Origin: Crenothrix polyspora
Lineage (GTDB): Bacteria; Pseudomonadota; Gammaproteobacteria; Methylococcales; Methylomonadaceae
Reading direction: 5' to 3'
DNA length: 5,585 nucleotides
Assembly (NCBI GenBank): GCA_945903675.1
Contig: CAMDOP010000220.1
Location: forward strand, 1 to 5,585
A program made the translations under genes and the position numbers. The notes below the pieces were generated by a model. The model was not told the origin of the DNA, ran no database searches, and was given only the letters and a program-made list of their open reading frames with translations. Of this stretch, positions 1-5,450 are shown in pieces. The number at the start of each line of letters is the position of its first letter. The stretch's first letter is position 1.

Positions 1-1166
1 CCAGCAAAACGACTGTCAGGATCGTAGATCAAGTCAGCTAAACGGTAAACTTCCCATGCTGCATCAGACGCAGTTACTTGAACTGTTCTTTTTTGACCTG
101 GAGCAAGTGGGCTGTTATCGCTAACAGTCAAACCTTCTTCAGCCAATAAGTCATCAGGATAACCTGATTCGTCTTGAGCAACATTAGCATCCAAGAAACG
201 TACACCAGCAGTGTTGAATTCGCCTAAACGTACAGCTGAATCACCATTGTTAGTAATAGTCATGGTCATTTGCATTGCACGACCTGGTACACGGTAAGTA
301 GCATCTTCAATTTTAACAGCAACTGTTGGTACAGGCATGTCAATTGATTTAATTCCACGTAACAAACCAGCTTGTAAAGGAGTAGTAATAGGGAACTTCT
401 CGTTAGTGCTAGCCATTGACATAGCAACAATACCGATAACACCTACAGCAAATCCTAATGCAACTTTTCTGTCAGCAGCAGTAATTAATGTATCTGCTTT
501 ACCAGCATCAACAGCAATCAAACGTGGAACAAACATTGGTTTACGAGCCCAGTAAGCTACCCATAAGACACCAATACCGTACCATAAACCATGCCAAAAG
601 TAAGTATTACCCAAGTTATAGTTTTCTAAGTCAACAGTTTCACCAGTTAAAGTAGTGATTGGGTTAACAAATGAAGACATAGAACCAGTAACAGTTACCC
701 ATTTACCTGGACCAATAATTGGACCACCGCCTTTTACGTTCAACATAGTGTGAACGTGCCAGTCACCTGGACGACGTGCTTTCAATAATACTTTAAACTC
801 ATAAGTCTCACCCAGCTCTAAAGATACTGAACGTGGAACTAATTGACCACCGATCCAAGATCCTGCACGAATAAATACAGGTCCTGGGATACCGATGTTC
901 AAGAAAGAGATTTCGGGCTTATCAACAGTTTCAGGCCATCCAGTAAATACGAAGAATTTACCTGAAATTGTCATTGTATCATTAACTGGCACTTCTTCTT
1001 TTGACCAATTCAGGTCAAACCAGTGAATAGTACGCATACGCATGAATGCCGCTTGCGACTTTTCACCATGAGCAGATGCAGTTGGTGTATAAAACATCGC
1101 TGCTGTCATTGTAATCAGCAGTGCGACAAAGGATAATTTAGCAACCTTGTCTTTGAATATTTTCAT
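1..1166 (-). CDS. pmoB: Particulate methane monooxygenase subunit B, 3' end cut by window edge
   Basis: PmoB is the largely periplasmic copper subunit of particulate methane monooxygenase, which oxidises methane to methanol at the inner membrane. The frame is open from the ATG at 1166 to the left edge: 388 complete codons against about 414 in the family, so roughly 25 C-terminal residues are missing. Residues 1-32 form a signal peptide ending in ASA, so cleavage would leave His33 as the mature N-terminus. His33, His137 and His139 (in GDWHVH) are the CuB ligands and fall at exactly the M. capsulatus numbers; Glu35 and His48 are also kept, but residue 72, His in M. capsulatus, is Phe. Two membrane helices lie near residues 187-206 and 235-252, followed by the second cupredoxin-like domain ending in DSRFA at the edge. 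A GAGGAGG ribosome site (1171-1177) lies 4 nt before the ATG. It is the last gene of pmoCAB. Confidence 0.97.
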   Translation of the reverse strand, partial: MKIFKDKVAKLSFVALLITMTAAMFYTPTASAHGEKSQAAFMRMRTIHWFDLNWSKEEVPVNDTMTISGKFFVFTGWPETVDKPEISFLNIGIPGPVFIRAGSWIGGQLVPRSVSLELGETYEFKVLLKARRPGDWHVHTMLNVKGGGPIIGPGKWVTVTGSMSSFVNPITTLTGETVDLENYNLGNTYFWHGLWYGIGVLWVAYWARKPMFVPRLIAVDAGKADTLITAADRKVALGFAVGVIGIVAMSMASTNEKFPITTPLQAGLLRGIKSIDMPVPTVAVKIEDATYRVPGRAMQMTMTITNNGDSAVRLGEFNTAGVRFLDANVAQDESGYPDDLLAEEGLTVSDNSPLAPGQKRTVQVTASDAAWEVYRLADLIYDPDSRFA

Positions 1167-1208
1167 ATATCCTCCTCTATAATAGAGAATCTATTGTTCT
1201 TAGAGTAT

Positions 1209-1232
1209 CTAATGATAGCAAAGCATCATTAG
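1209..1232 (-). other. Inverted repeat in the pmoA-pmoB gap
   Basis: CTAATGAT (1209-1216) and ATCATTAG (1225-1232) are perfect 8-nt inverted arms, and an inner GC/GC pair with an AAA loop can extend the stem past one bulged base. In the pmo transcript the hairpin is followed by AUACUCU, not a U-run, so it does not look like an intrinsic terminator in the operon direction. The T-rich stretch beside it lies on the plus-strand side, where no gene needs terminating. A role in processing or stabilising the pmoCAB mRNA is inference. The remainder of the 90-nt gap holds only the pmoB ribosome site. Confidence 0.45.
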
Positions 1233-1256
1233 TCTTTTTATTTTTTTGCAACAATC

Positions 1257-2000
1257 TTAAGAAGCTTCAACGAAAGCAGTGCTTCCGAACCACTTACCAA
1301 AGAAATGCCACAAGAAGTATATTATGATACTCACGAAACCAGAGAAGAACGCTGATACTGGAGCAACGTCTTTACCGAATGTTCTTAATGTACCTTTTTC
1401 TACCATTCTGATATATTCAGGAGTACCAGTTCTTACATAATGGTAACCTTGTAAATCAGCTAAAGTCATCATCATGCCGTTATATTCAACTGGCACGTGT
1501 AATGGAGCCATAACAGGCCAGTTACCTGGGTAGAATAATAGGCCATAAGCCAATCCACCGATAACAGCAGTTACAGTCATACTACCCGACAGCATCAAAA
1601 CAACATCAAGAACAATAGCGCCTGGCATCAAGTTTGATGGAAATACGAAATTTACTGGGAAATAAGTCCAACCCCAGAAATTTAAGTATCTGTTGATCCA
1701 CTCACCTAAAAGCAAACCTAAAATACAAACTACCGCACCGAAAGGTAAACGGTATCTCCACCACAACACAGCTTGAACAGCAGCAGGGAAAGTGATTGAA
1801 ACGATTGGAGCTACAGTTACCCATAGACGCCTATCTTTCCAATCAGTCCAGAAATCCCAGTCACCACCAGTTAACATATAGTGAATGTGATAACCACCAA
1901 GTACAACGAAGAACAATGTAAACAAAATTAGCCAATCGAACGTGCGTGAAGCTTTAACTGCTTCAGCGCGTGAACGTACAGCTGATTGAGATGCGCTCAT
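1257..2000 (-). CDS. pmoA: Particulate methane monooxygenase subunit A
   Basis: PmoA is the integral-membrane subunit of particulate methane monooxygenase and the usual phylogenetic marker for methanotrophs. The 247-residue product has the full family length. Visible landmarks are GGDWDFWTDW (45-54), the GEWINRYLNFWGWTYFPVNF block (99-118), Glu195 in TGTPEYIRMVEKGTL, and the GKDVAPVSAFFSGF segment (209-222). About seven hydrophobic helices can be seen, roughly at 23-42, 60-82, 86-104, 110-120, 125-140, 142-157 and 215-235. The residues are of the methane-oxidiser type and close to type I PmoA such as M. capsulatus, rather than ammonia-oxidiser AmoA. The start is supported by a perfect AGGAGGT ribosome site (2007-2013) 6 nt upstream. 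It lies 116 nt after pmoC and 90 nt before pmoB in the usual C-A-B order. Confidence 0.98.
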   Translation of the reverse strand: MSASQSAVRSRAEAVKASRTFDWLILFTLFFVVLGGYHIHYMLTGGDWDFWTDWKDRRLWVTVAPIVSITFPAAVQAVLWWRYRLPFGAVVCILGLLLGEWINRYLNFWGWTYFPVNFVFPSNLMPGAIVLDVVLMLSGSMTVTAVIGGLAYGLLFYPGNWPVMAPLHVPVEYNGMMMTLADLQGYHYVRTGTPEYIRMVEKGTLRTFGKDVAPVSAFFSGFVSIIIYFLWHFFGKWFGSTAFVEAS

Positions 2001-2041
2001 TAGCTTACCTCCTAAAGGATTTAAATTATTTTTATTAATGA

Positions 2042-2096
2042 CTATCTTCCACTTTGCTGTTTCGTCTTGAAATTGGACGAAACAGCGAGGAGATAG
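2042..2096 (-). other. Long hairpin in the pmoC-pmoA gap
   Basis: GCTGTTTCGTC (2056-2066) and GACGAAACAGC (2076-2086) are perfect 11-nt inverted arms around a 9-nt loop. A second outer pair, CTATCT (2042-2047) with AGATAG (2091-2096), is also perfect, and a few bases between can pair with small bulges, giving a stem of almost 20 bp on the transcript. The downstream RNA is UCAUUAAUAAAAAU, without a U-run, so a simple Rho-independent terminator is unlikely. It sits 28 nt upstream of the pmoA ribosome site and is therefore placed to act as a processing, stability or partial-attenuation element that sets the ratio of pmoC to pmoAB mRNA; that role is inference. Confidence 0.65.
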
Positions 2097-2106
2097 CTAT
2101 TATTGT

Positions 2107-2131
2107 AAAGACTTAATTAAGCTAAGTCTTT
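2107..2131 (-). other. AT-rich inverted repeat across the pmoC stop codon
   Basis: AAAGACTTA (2107-2115) and TAAGTCTTT (2123-2131) are perfect 9-nt arms separated by 7 nt, and the TAA stop of pmoC lies within the loop. The stem is AT-rich and therefore weak, and no U-run follows in the pmo direction. It may be a minor partner of the stronger hairpin at 2042-2096 or simple chance in AT-rich DNA. Confidence 0.3.
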
Positions 2132-2869
2132 TTTCAGAAGTTTAGCAATTGCTTGAACTTCTATGTTTACAACACCTAAAACACCTAAAGCAGCCCATCC
2201 GAAGAATACGAAACCGTAGTGTAAAGGAGCAACAAACAACTCTTCCATAAACCAGAATGTATGACCCCATTCATTCAAGCCAACATTCGGCAAGATCATG
2301 AAAGGACCAACTACTGATACTAAGTACTGAAGAGACAAACCTTTTTGGTAGGTTGGCAATCTTGTTTTAGCATATAAGAAAGCTGCACCACCAGTGATGA
2401 TATAGATAGGATAGCTCAAATAGAATTCAATGATGTGACTTGGTGTAAAGTCAGTATCACGAACGATAGTTTGATGCCAAGTACCATCTTGCTCAGTGAA
2501 GTAACTAGCGCCATAATAAATAGCCCAAGCGTACATTACTAACCAAGTCCAATGTGTAAAATGTCTTCTCAACTCTTCTCTAGGAGTGATTGACATTACT
2601 TTACGATCACGTGATTTCCAGAGGTAACCCCACAAAATACCTGCAGTAGAAACTTCTAAAACGAATTCGATATATAGGAAGTTCATCCAATATGTTTCGA
2701 ATTCTGGTGCAAATGAATCTAGACCAGCTGACCAGCCATAAACGCCTTCGTACCAACGTACCCAACCGTAAAACAAGATATAGACCAAAGAGCCTAATAC
2801 CATATTTCTTACATTTAACAGCGGTGCTTCCGCAGCATCAGTTTTCACTGATTCAGTTGTAGCTGCCAT
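2117..2869 (-). CDS. pmoC: Particulate methane monooxygenase subunit C
   Basis: PmoC is the multi-helix membrane subunit of particulate methane monooxygenase and carries the metal sites now favoured as the catalytic region. The product is 250 residues, within the family range. Asp128, His132 (in QDGTWH) and His145 (in TPSH) match CuC ligands Asp156, His160 and His173 of M. capsulatus; Asn199, His203 (in LNEWGH) and His217 (in APLH) match CuD ligands Asn227, His231 and His245. The offset is a constant 28, which argues for intact spacing and a shorter N-terminus. About six hydrophobic helices are visible, near 22-38, 61-82, 105-124, 142-166, 180-196 and 215-238. The ATG is preceded by AGGAGGT (2874-2880) with 4 nt between. 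As first gene of pmoCAB it follows a 353-nt intergenic region with a good promoter candidate. Methanotrophs often carry more than one pmoCAB copy, which this window cannot show. Confidence 0.98.
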   Translation of the reverse strand: MAATTESVKTDAAEAPLLNVRNMVLGSLVYILFYGWVRWYEGVYGWSAGLDSFAPEFETYWMNFLYIEFVLEVSTAGILWGYLWKSRDRKVMSITPREELRRHFTHWTWLVMYAWAIYYGASYFTEQDGTWHQTIVRDTDFTPSHIIEFYLSYPIYIITGGAAFLYAKTRLPTYQKGLSLQYLVSVVGPFMILPNVGLNEWGHTFWFMEELFVAPLHYGFVFFGWAALGVLGVVNIEVQAIAKLLKKDLA

Positions 2870-2944
2870 TTCTACCTCCTAAAAATTAACAAATCCCCAA
2901 TCTATTGATTAAGGCTCTATAGTATATTTCCATTTTCCCATTTA

Positions 2945-2961
2945 TTCTTGTTTAACAAGAA
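2945..2961. promoter_or_regulatory. Palindrome in the pmoC leader (possible operator)
   Basis: TTCTTGTTTAACAAGAA is a 17-bp dyad with perfect 8-nt arms around one central base. Its near edge is 76 nt upstream of the pmoC ATG. If the promoter at 2995-3022 is used, the dyad lies about 35 bp downstream of the transcript start, where a bound repressor could block transcription. I recognise no specific regulator for this sequence. Confidence 0.35.
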
Positions 2962-2994
2962 ATCAATGCCACCAAGTCAATTTAGTGAGCGATC

Positions 2995-3022
2995 AGTCTA
3001 CCAGCTCAATCATCCTTGTCAA
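2995..3022 (-). promoter_or_regulatory. Candidate sigma-70 promoter for pmoCAB
   Basis: On the minus strand a perfect TTGACA (3022-3017) is followed after 16 nt by TAGACT (3000-2995), a 4/6 match to the -10 consensus, and TGG just before it (3003-3001) gives the TG of an extended -10. Transcription would begin near 2988, leaving a leader of about 118 nt before pmoC. An alternative -10, TATACT (2926-2921), is a better hexamer but has no acceptable -35 partner. Published pmoC promoters are also sigma-70-like, which fits. Confidence 0.5.
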
Positions 3023-3033
3023 GCCATAAACTA

Positions 3034-3047
3034 TGTGAAATTTCATA
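3034..3047. promoter_or_regulatory. Palindrome just upstream of the pmoC -35 (possible activator site)
   Basis: The core TGAAATTTCA (3036-3045) is a perfect 10-bp palindrome, and T/A at 3034/3047 extend it past one mismatch. Its centre is about 52 bp upstream of the predicted transcript start, 11 bp beyond the -35 hexamer, a usual place for an activator. The regulator is unknown; the assignment rests on position and symmetry only. Confidence 0.3.
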
Positions 3048-3084
3048 TTTATTCGATATGTTTAGATAAATACAATATGATCAC

Positions 3085-3100
3085 TTTAAATCAATTTAAA
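3085..3100. promoter_or_regulatory. AT-rich palindrome upstream of pmoC
   Basis: TTTAAATCAATTTAAA has perfect 7-nt arms around a 2-nt centre. It lies about 100 bp upstream of the predicted pmo start. It contains only A and T apart from one C, so it may be an AT-rich upstream element, a binding site, or chance. Confidence 0.2.
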
Positions 3101-3222
3101 ATTAATACGTTATAAAATTCCCTTAATATTTTATTCTCAACAACCTCTTCACTAAATCATACTCACAACCATGTATTCTGAGTTTACATTAATACTATTT
3201 TTTTGACTTATCCTCAGCATTA

Positions 3223-4065
3223 TCATTCAATTTGTTCATATTTACGCCTAATTGCATCCTCACGCGCATCATTAATCTCTCTCATTACACTATTTAAATC
3301 TGAACGCTGTTCACTCTGCTTATAGCTTCCAGTCAATAAGTAATCCGGTTTCAAGTGACCACTTTCGTACACTTTCCACATTTCTTTTCCATAATTGGTC
3401 TCTAAGAGCTCAGGTGCAAATTGCCCGAAATAATTCGCTAAATTATTGACATCCCTCTCCAACATCATAGACGCATTATTATTAGCCGCTGCATCTACTG
3501 CTTGCGGCAAGTCAATTATAACTGGACCAACTGAGTCGATTAGTATATTAAACTCCGATAAATCGCCATGTACGATTCCCGCACAAAGCATCTTCACAAC
3601 TTCTTTTATTAGATGACTATGGTATTCAATTGCTAAATCATGTGTTAATGTTAAATCATTAAGTCTTGGTGCCGCTGAACCCTGCTCATCTACTACTAAC
3701 TCCATGAGCAATACACCTTCGACAAAGTTATATGGCTTCGGCACGCGAACACCAGCTGCTGATAATTTATATAAAGCATCCACCTCTGCATTTTGCCATA
3801 CATCTTCTTGTTGTTTTCGTCCAAACCGACTATTTTTTTCCATTGCCCTAGCTTGACGACTATTACGAACTTTTCTACCTTCTTGGTATAAAGCCTGTTT
3901 GTGAAAACCTCGTTTATTTGCTTCTTTATATACTTTGGCGCAACGAATTTCACCCTCTGATTGCACCACATAAACAACAGCTTCTTTACCGCTTTTAAGT
4001 GGTCGAACCACTTCATCAACTAGCCCATCACGCACTAGTGGCTCTAGACTTTTTGGTGTCTTCAT
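3223..4065 (-). CDS. RIO1-like protein kinase, PA4780 family
   Basis: The 280-residue product is a full-length bacterial RIO-type atypical serine/threonine kinase, very like Pseudomonas PA4780. Seen in order: SGKEAVVYVV (25-34), the flexible ATP loop; Lys44 in RCAKVYKEA, the ATP-contacting lysine; a basic stretch with EGRKVRNSRQARAM (62-75); the hinge region LLMELV (119-124); the catalytic loop HGDLSEFNIL (166-175) with Asp168 and Asn173; and the metal-binding Asp185 in IIDLPQ. All key residues are present, so an active enzyme is expected. RIO kinases act in small ribosomal subunit maturation in archaea and eukaryotes; the bacterial role is poorly known. The frame can be extended to an ATG at 4110, but MKTPKSLEPL at 4065 matches the family N-terminus and has an AGAGGT ribosome site 5 nt upstream, whereas the longer start falls inside a palindrome. 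It lies 91 nt after the flavoprotein gene on the same strand. Confidence 0.93.
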   Translation of the reverse strand: MKTPKSLEPLVRDGLVDEVVRPLKSGKEAVVYVVQSEGEIRCAKVYKEANKRGFHKQALYQEGRKVRNSRQARAMEKNSRFGRKQQEDVWQNAEVDALYKLSAAGVRVPKPYNFVEGVLLMELVVDEQGSAAPRLNDLTLTHDLAIEYHSHLIKEVVKMLCAGIVHGDLSEFNILIDSVGPVIIDLPQAVDAAANNNASMMLERDVNNLANYFGQFAPELLETNYGKEMWKVYESGHLKPDYLLTGSYKQSEQRSDLNSVMREINDAREDAIRRKYEQIE

Positions 4066-4070
4066 ACTCA

Positions 4071-4076
4071 ACCTCT
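4071..4076 (-). promoter_or_regulatory. Ribosome binding site that decides the RIO kinase start
   Basis: Minus-strand AGAGGT lies 5 nt upstream of the ATG at 4065. The alternative upstream ATG codons at 4110 and 4089 lack a comparable site, so the 280-residue form is preferred. Confidence 0.6.
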
Positions 4077-4094
4077 TATTACGCCTCATATATT

Positions 4095-4118
4095 TTGTAC
4101 ATTTAAACAAATGTACAA
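4095..4118. promoter_or_regulatory. Perfect inverted repeat upstream of the RIO kinase gene
   Basis: TTGTACATTT (4095-4104) and AAATGTACAA (4109-4118) are perfect 10-nt arms around AAAC. The site lies 30 nt upstream of the kinase ATG, in the 91-nt gap after the flavoprotein gene. On the minus strand the stem is followed by AAUAUAUGAGG, without a U-run, so it is not a standard terminator for the flavoprotein gene; on the plus strand five T follow, but no plus-strand gene is there. A 24-bp operator of the TGTACA-core type for a dimeric regulator, or an mRNA hairpin, are both possible. Confidence 0.5.
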
Positions 4119-4156
4119 TTTTTGATCACGTTACTAGTTAATTAATCCTTCAAATA

Positions 4157-5437
4157 TTACGACATTAAATTACTTGTACTTACATCAAAATTGGCAATTA
4201 CTCCCTTTCCAACTGCTCGCCCTAGCGATAAACATGCTGTTAATAAATAGCCACCAGTTGGAGCCTCCCAATCTAGCATTTCACCTGTACAAAATATGCC
4301 AGGCTTGTTTATCAACATCATATTGTGATCTAGCTCTGCTAAATCAACACCACCTGCCGAACTTATAGCTTCAGCAATTGGCCTTGCAGCAATCAATTTT
4401 ATCGGAAGCGACTTTATTAATGCACATATCTGATCATCATTACTAAAATATGCAGATTGAACAATTTCTCTTAATAACCCCACTTTTGCACCTTTAATAC
4501 CCAGTTGCTTTCGCAAATGATTCGCAACTGACTGCTTTCCTCGACATTTACTTATTTTACTAAGTGCTACATCCTTGCTAATATTTGGAATTAAATCTAA
4601 AAAAATAATTGCATATCCTTTTAAAGCAATCTCTTCGCGTATTATCGCAGATAACGTATAAATTATGCCTCCCTCTAAGCCATATTCAGTAATTATCAAC
4701 TCACCTTTTTGATAAGTAACTGTCCCAGTCGAGCAGCTAAAAGTAATTCCTATAGATTTTAAAGGTTGCCCTGAATATTGTTTACGGAAATATTCACTCC
4801 ATATATATTCAAATCCACAGTTAGAAGATTTAAGTGGAGCAACTAACACACCTTGCCTCGCCAATAAACTCACCCATTCACCAGTTGAGCCTAGTTGTGG
4901 CCAGCTTGCCCCTCCTAAAGCTAATATGACTGCATCTGCTTTAACTTCTAGCCAATTACCTTGCACATTGAATATTAACTGCTGGCTTTTATCTTCTGTC
5001 CAGCCCATCCACCGATGTCGTATATGAAAGCTTACTCCAGCTGCACGTAATCTATGCAACCATTTACGTAAAAGAGGTGCGGCCTTCAAATCAGATGGAA
5101 ATACTCTGCCTGATGTACCAACAATTGTCTCAATACCTAACTCATGTAACCACTTCCGCAATTCAGTTGGAGTAAAATTATTAAATATATTTTTCATATA
5201 TTCACTTCTATCTCCAAACCTTGATAAAAATACATCACTTGGCTCATTGTTTGATATATTCATACCTCCTTTACCAGCCATTAGAAATTTTCGCCCAACT
5301 GATGGCATAGCTTCATATAAATCTACTTTAAACCCCGCCTCAATTAATACTTCTGCTGCCATTAAACCGGAAGGACCTCCGCCAATAATTGCTACTGAAA
5401 ATGGATGCCGCTGTACAACTGATTTTATATATTTAAT
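4157..5437 (-). CDS. HI0933-like / TIGR03862 family flavoprotein, 5' end uncertain
   Basis: This is a predicted FAD-dependent oxidoreductase of unknown substrate. Numbered from the ATT at 5437 (426 residues), it shows VAIIGGGPSG (15-24), the dinucleotide-binding GxGxxG; Glu42, the acid ending the first beta-alpha-beta unit; GRKFLMAGKGGMN (48-60), GRVFPSDLKAAPLL (110-123), ALGGASWPQLGSTG (173-186) and the C-terminal GEMLDWEAPTGGYLL (385-399), all typical of the family. The first ATG in this frame (5362) lies after GxGxxG and would delete it, so it cannot be the true start. Between the in-frame stop at 5462-5464 and the motif there is no ATG, GTG or TTG; only ATT at 5437 is a conceivable, rare start. 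An ATG at 5450 is out of frame by one base because of seven G; with six it would give a 430-residue protein. Either a sequence error, a real frameshift, or an unusual start applies. It is upstream of, and perhaps cotranscribed with, the RIO kinase gene. Confidence 0.85.
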   Translation of the reverse strand: MKYIKSVVQRHPFSVAIIGGGPSGLMAAEVLIEAGFKVDLYEAMPSVGRKFLMAGKGGMNISNNEPSDVFLSRFGDRSEYMKNIFNNFTPTELRKWLHELGIETIVGTSGRVFPSDLKAAPLLRKWLHRLRAAGVSFHIRHRWMGWTEDKSQQLIFNVQGNWLEVKADAVILALGGASWPQLGSTGEWVSLLARQGVLVAPLKSSNCGFEYIWSEYFRKQYSGQPLKSIGITFSCSTGTVTYQKGELIITEYGLEGGIIYTLSAIIREEIALKGYAIIFLDLIPNISKDVALSKISKCRGKQSVANHLRKQLGIKGAKVGLLREIVQSAYFSNDDQICALIKSLPIKLIAARPIAEAISSAGGVDLAELDHNMMLINKPGIFCTGEMLDWEAPTGGYLLTACLSLGRAVGKGVIANFDVSTSNLMS

Positions 5438-5441
5438 ACCG

Positions 5442-5448
5442 CCCCCCC
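5442..5448 (-). repeat. Run of seven G at the flavoprotein gene start
   Basis: The minus strand reads ATG followed by a homopolymer of seven G (the first G belongs to the ATG at 5450-5448) and then CGGT. As written, this ATG frame stops after four codons. Losing one G would place it in frame with the FAD-binding motif. Such runs are prone to replication slippage, transcriptional slippage and sequencing error. Confidence 0.8.
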
Positions 5449-5450
5449 AT

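Larger units (their letters stand above)
2870..3222. other. Intergenic region upstream of pmoC
   Basis: This 353-nt AT-rich stretch separates the RIO-kinase stop from pmoC and has no credible gene on either strand. It holds the pmoC ribosome site, one good sigma-70-like promoter (2995-3022) and three short palindromes, each listed separately. I see no convincing intrinsic terminator for the upstream RIO-kinase gene: no GC-rich hairpin followed by a U-run occurs on the minus strand. Some read-through into pmoC is therefore possible. Confidence 0.7.

Noticed and set aside
337..555. 72-codon plus-strand open frame
   Set aside because: It lies wholly inside pmoB in antisense, and the pmoB frame is beyond doubt.
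1209..1248. Hairpin plus T-rich run resembling a plus-strand terminator
   Set aside because: The T-run follows the stem only on the plus strand, where there is no gene to terminate.
1257..2000. Possibility that the operon is amoCAB (ammonia monooxygenase)
   Set aside because: PmoA and PmoB residues follow M. capsulatus PmoA/PmoB closely through the diagnostic segments, and the neighbours are not nitrifier genes.
3112..3134. 7-bp ATAAAAT/ATTTTAT inverted repeat
   Set aside because: All A/T arms in very AT-rich DNA, expected by chance and without a following U-run in the gene direction.
3696..4019. 107-codon minus-strand frame inside the RIO kinase gene
   Set aside because: It overlaps the kinase in another frame, has no family features, and the kinase catalytic motifs confirm the other frame.
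4066..4110. 15-residue N-terminal extension of the RIO kinase from the ATG at 4110
   Set aside because: The extension has no family similarity, overlaps the palindrome at 4095-4118, and the ATG at 4065 has its own ribosome site.
4174..4368. 64-codon plus-strand frame
   Set aside because: It is antisense to the conserved C-terminal FAD-binding segment of the flavoprotein.
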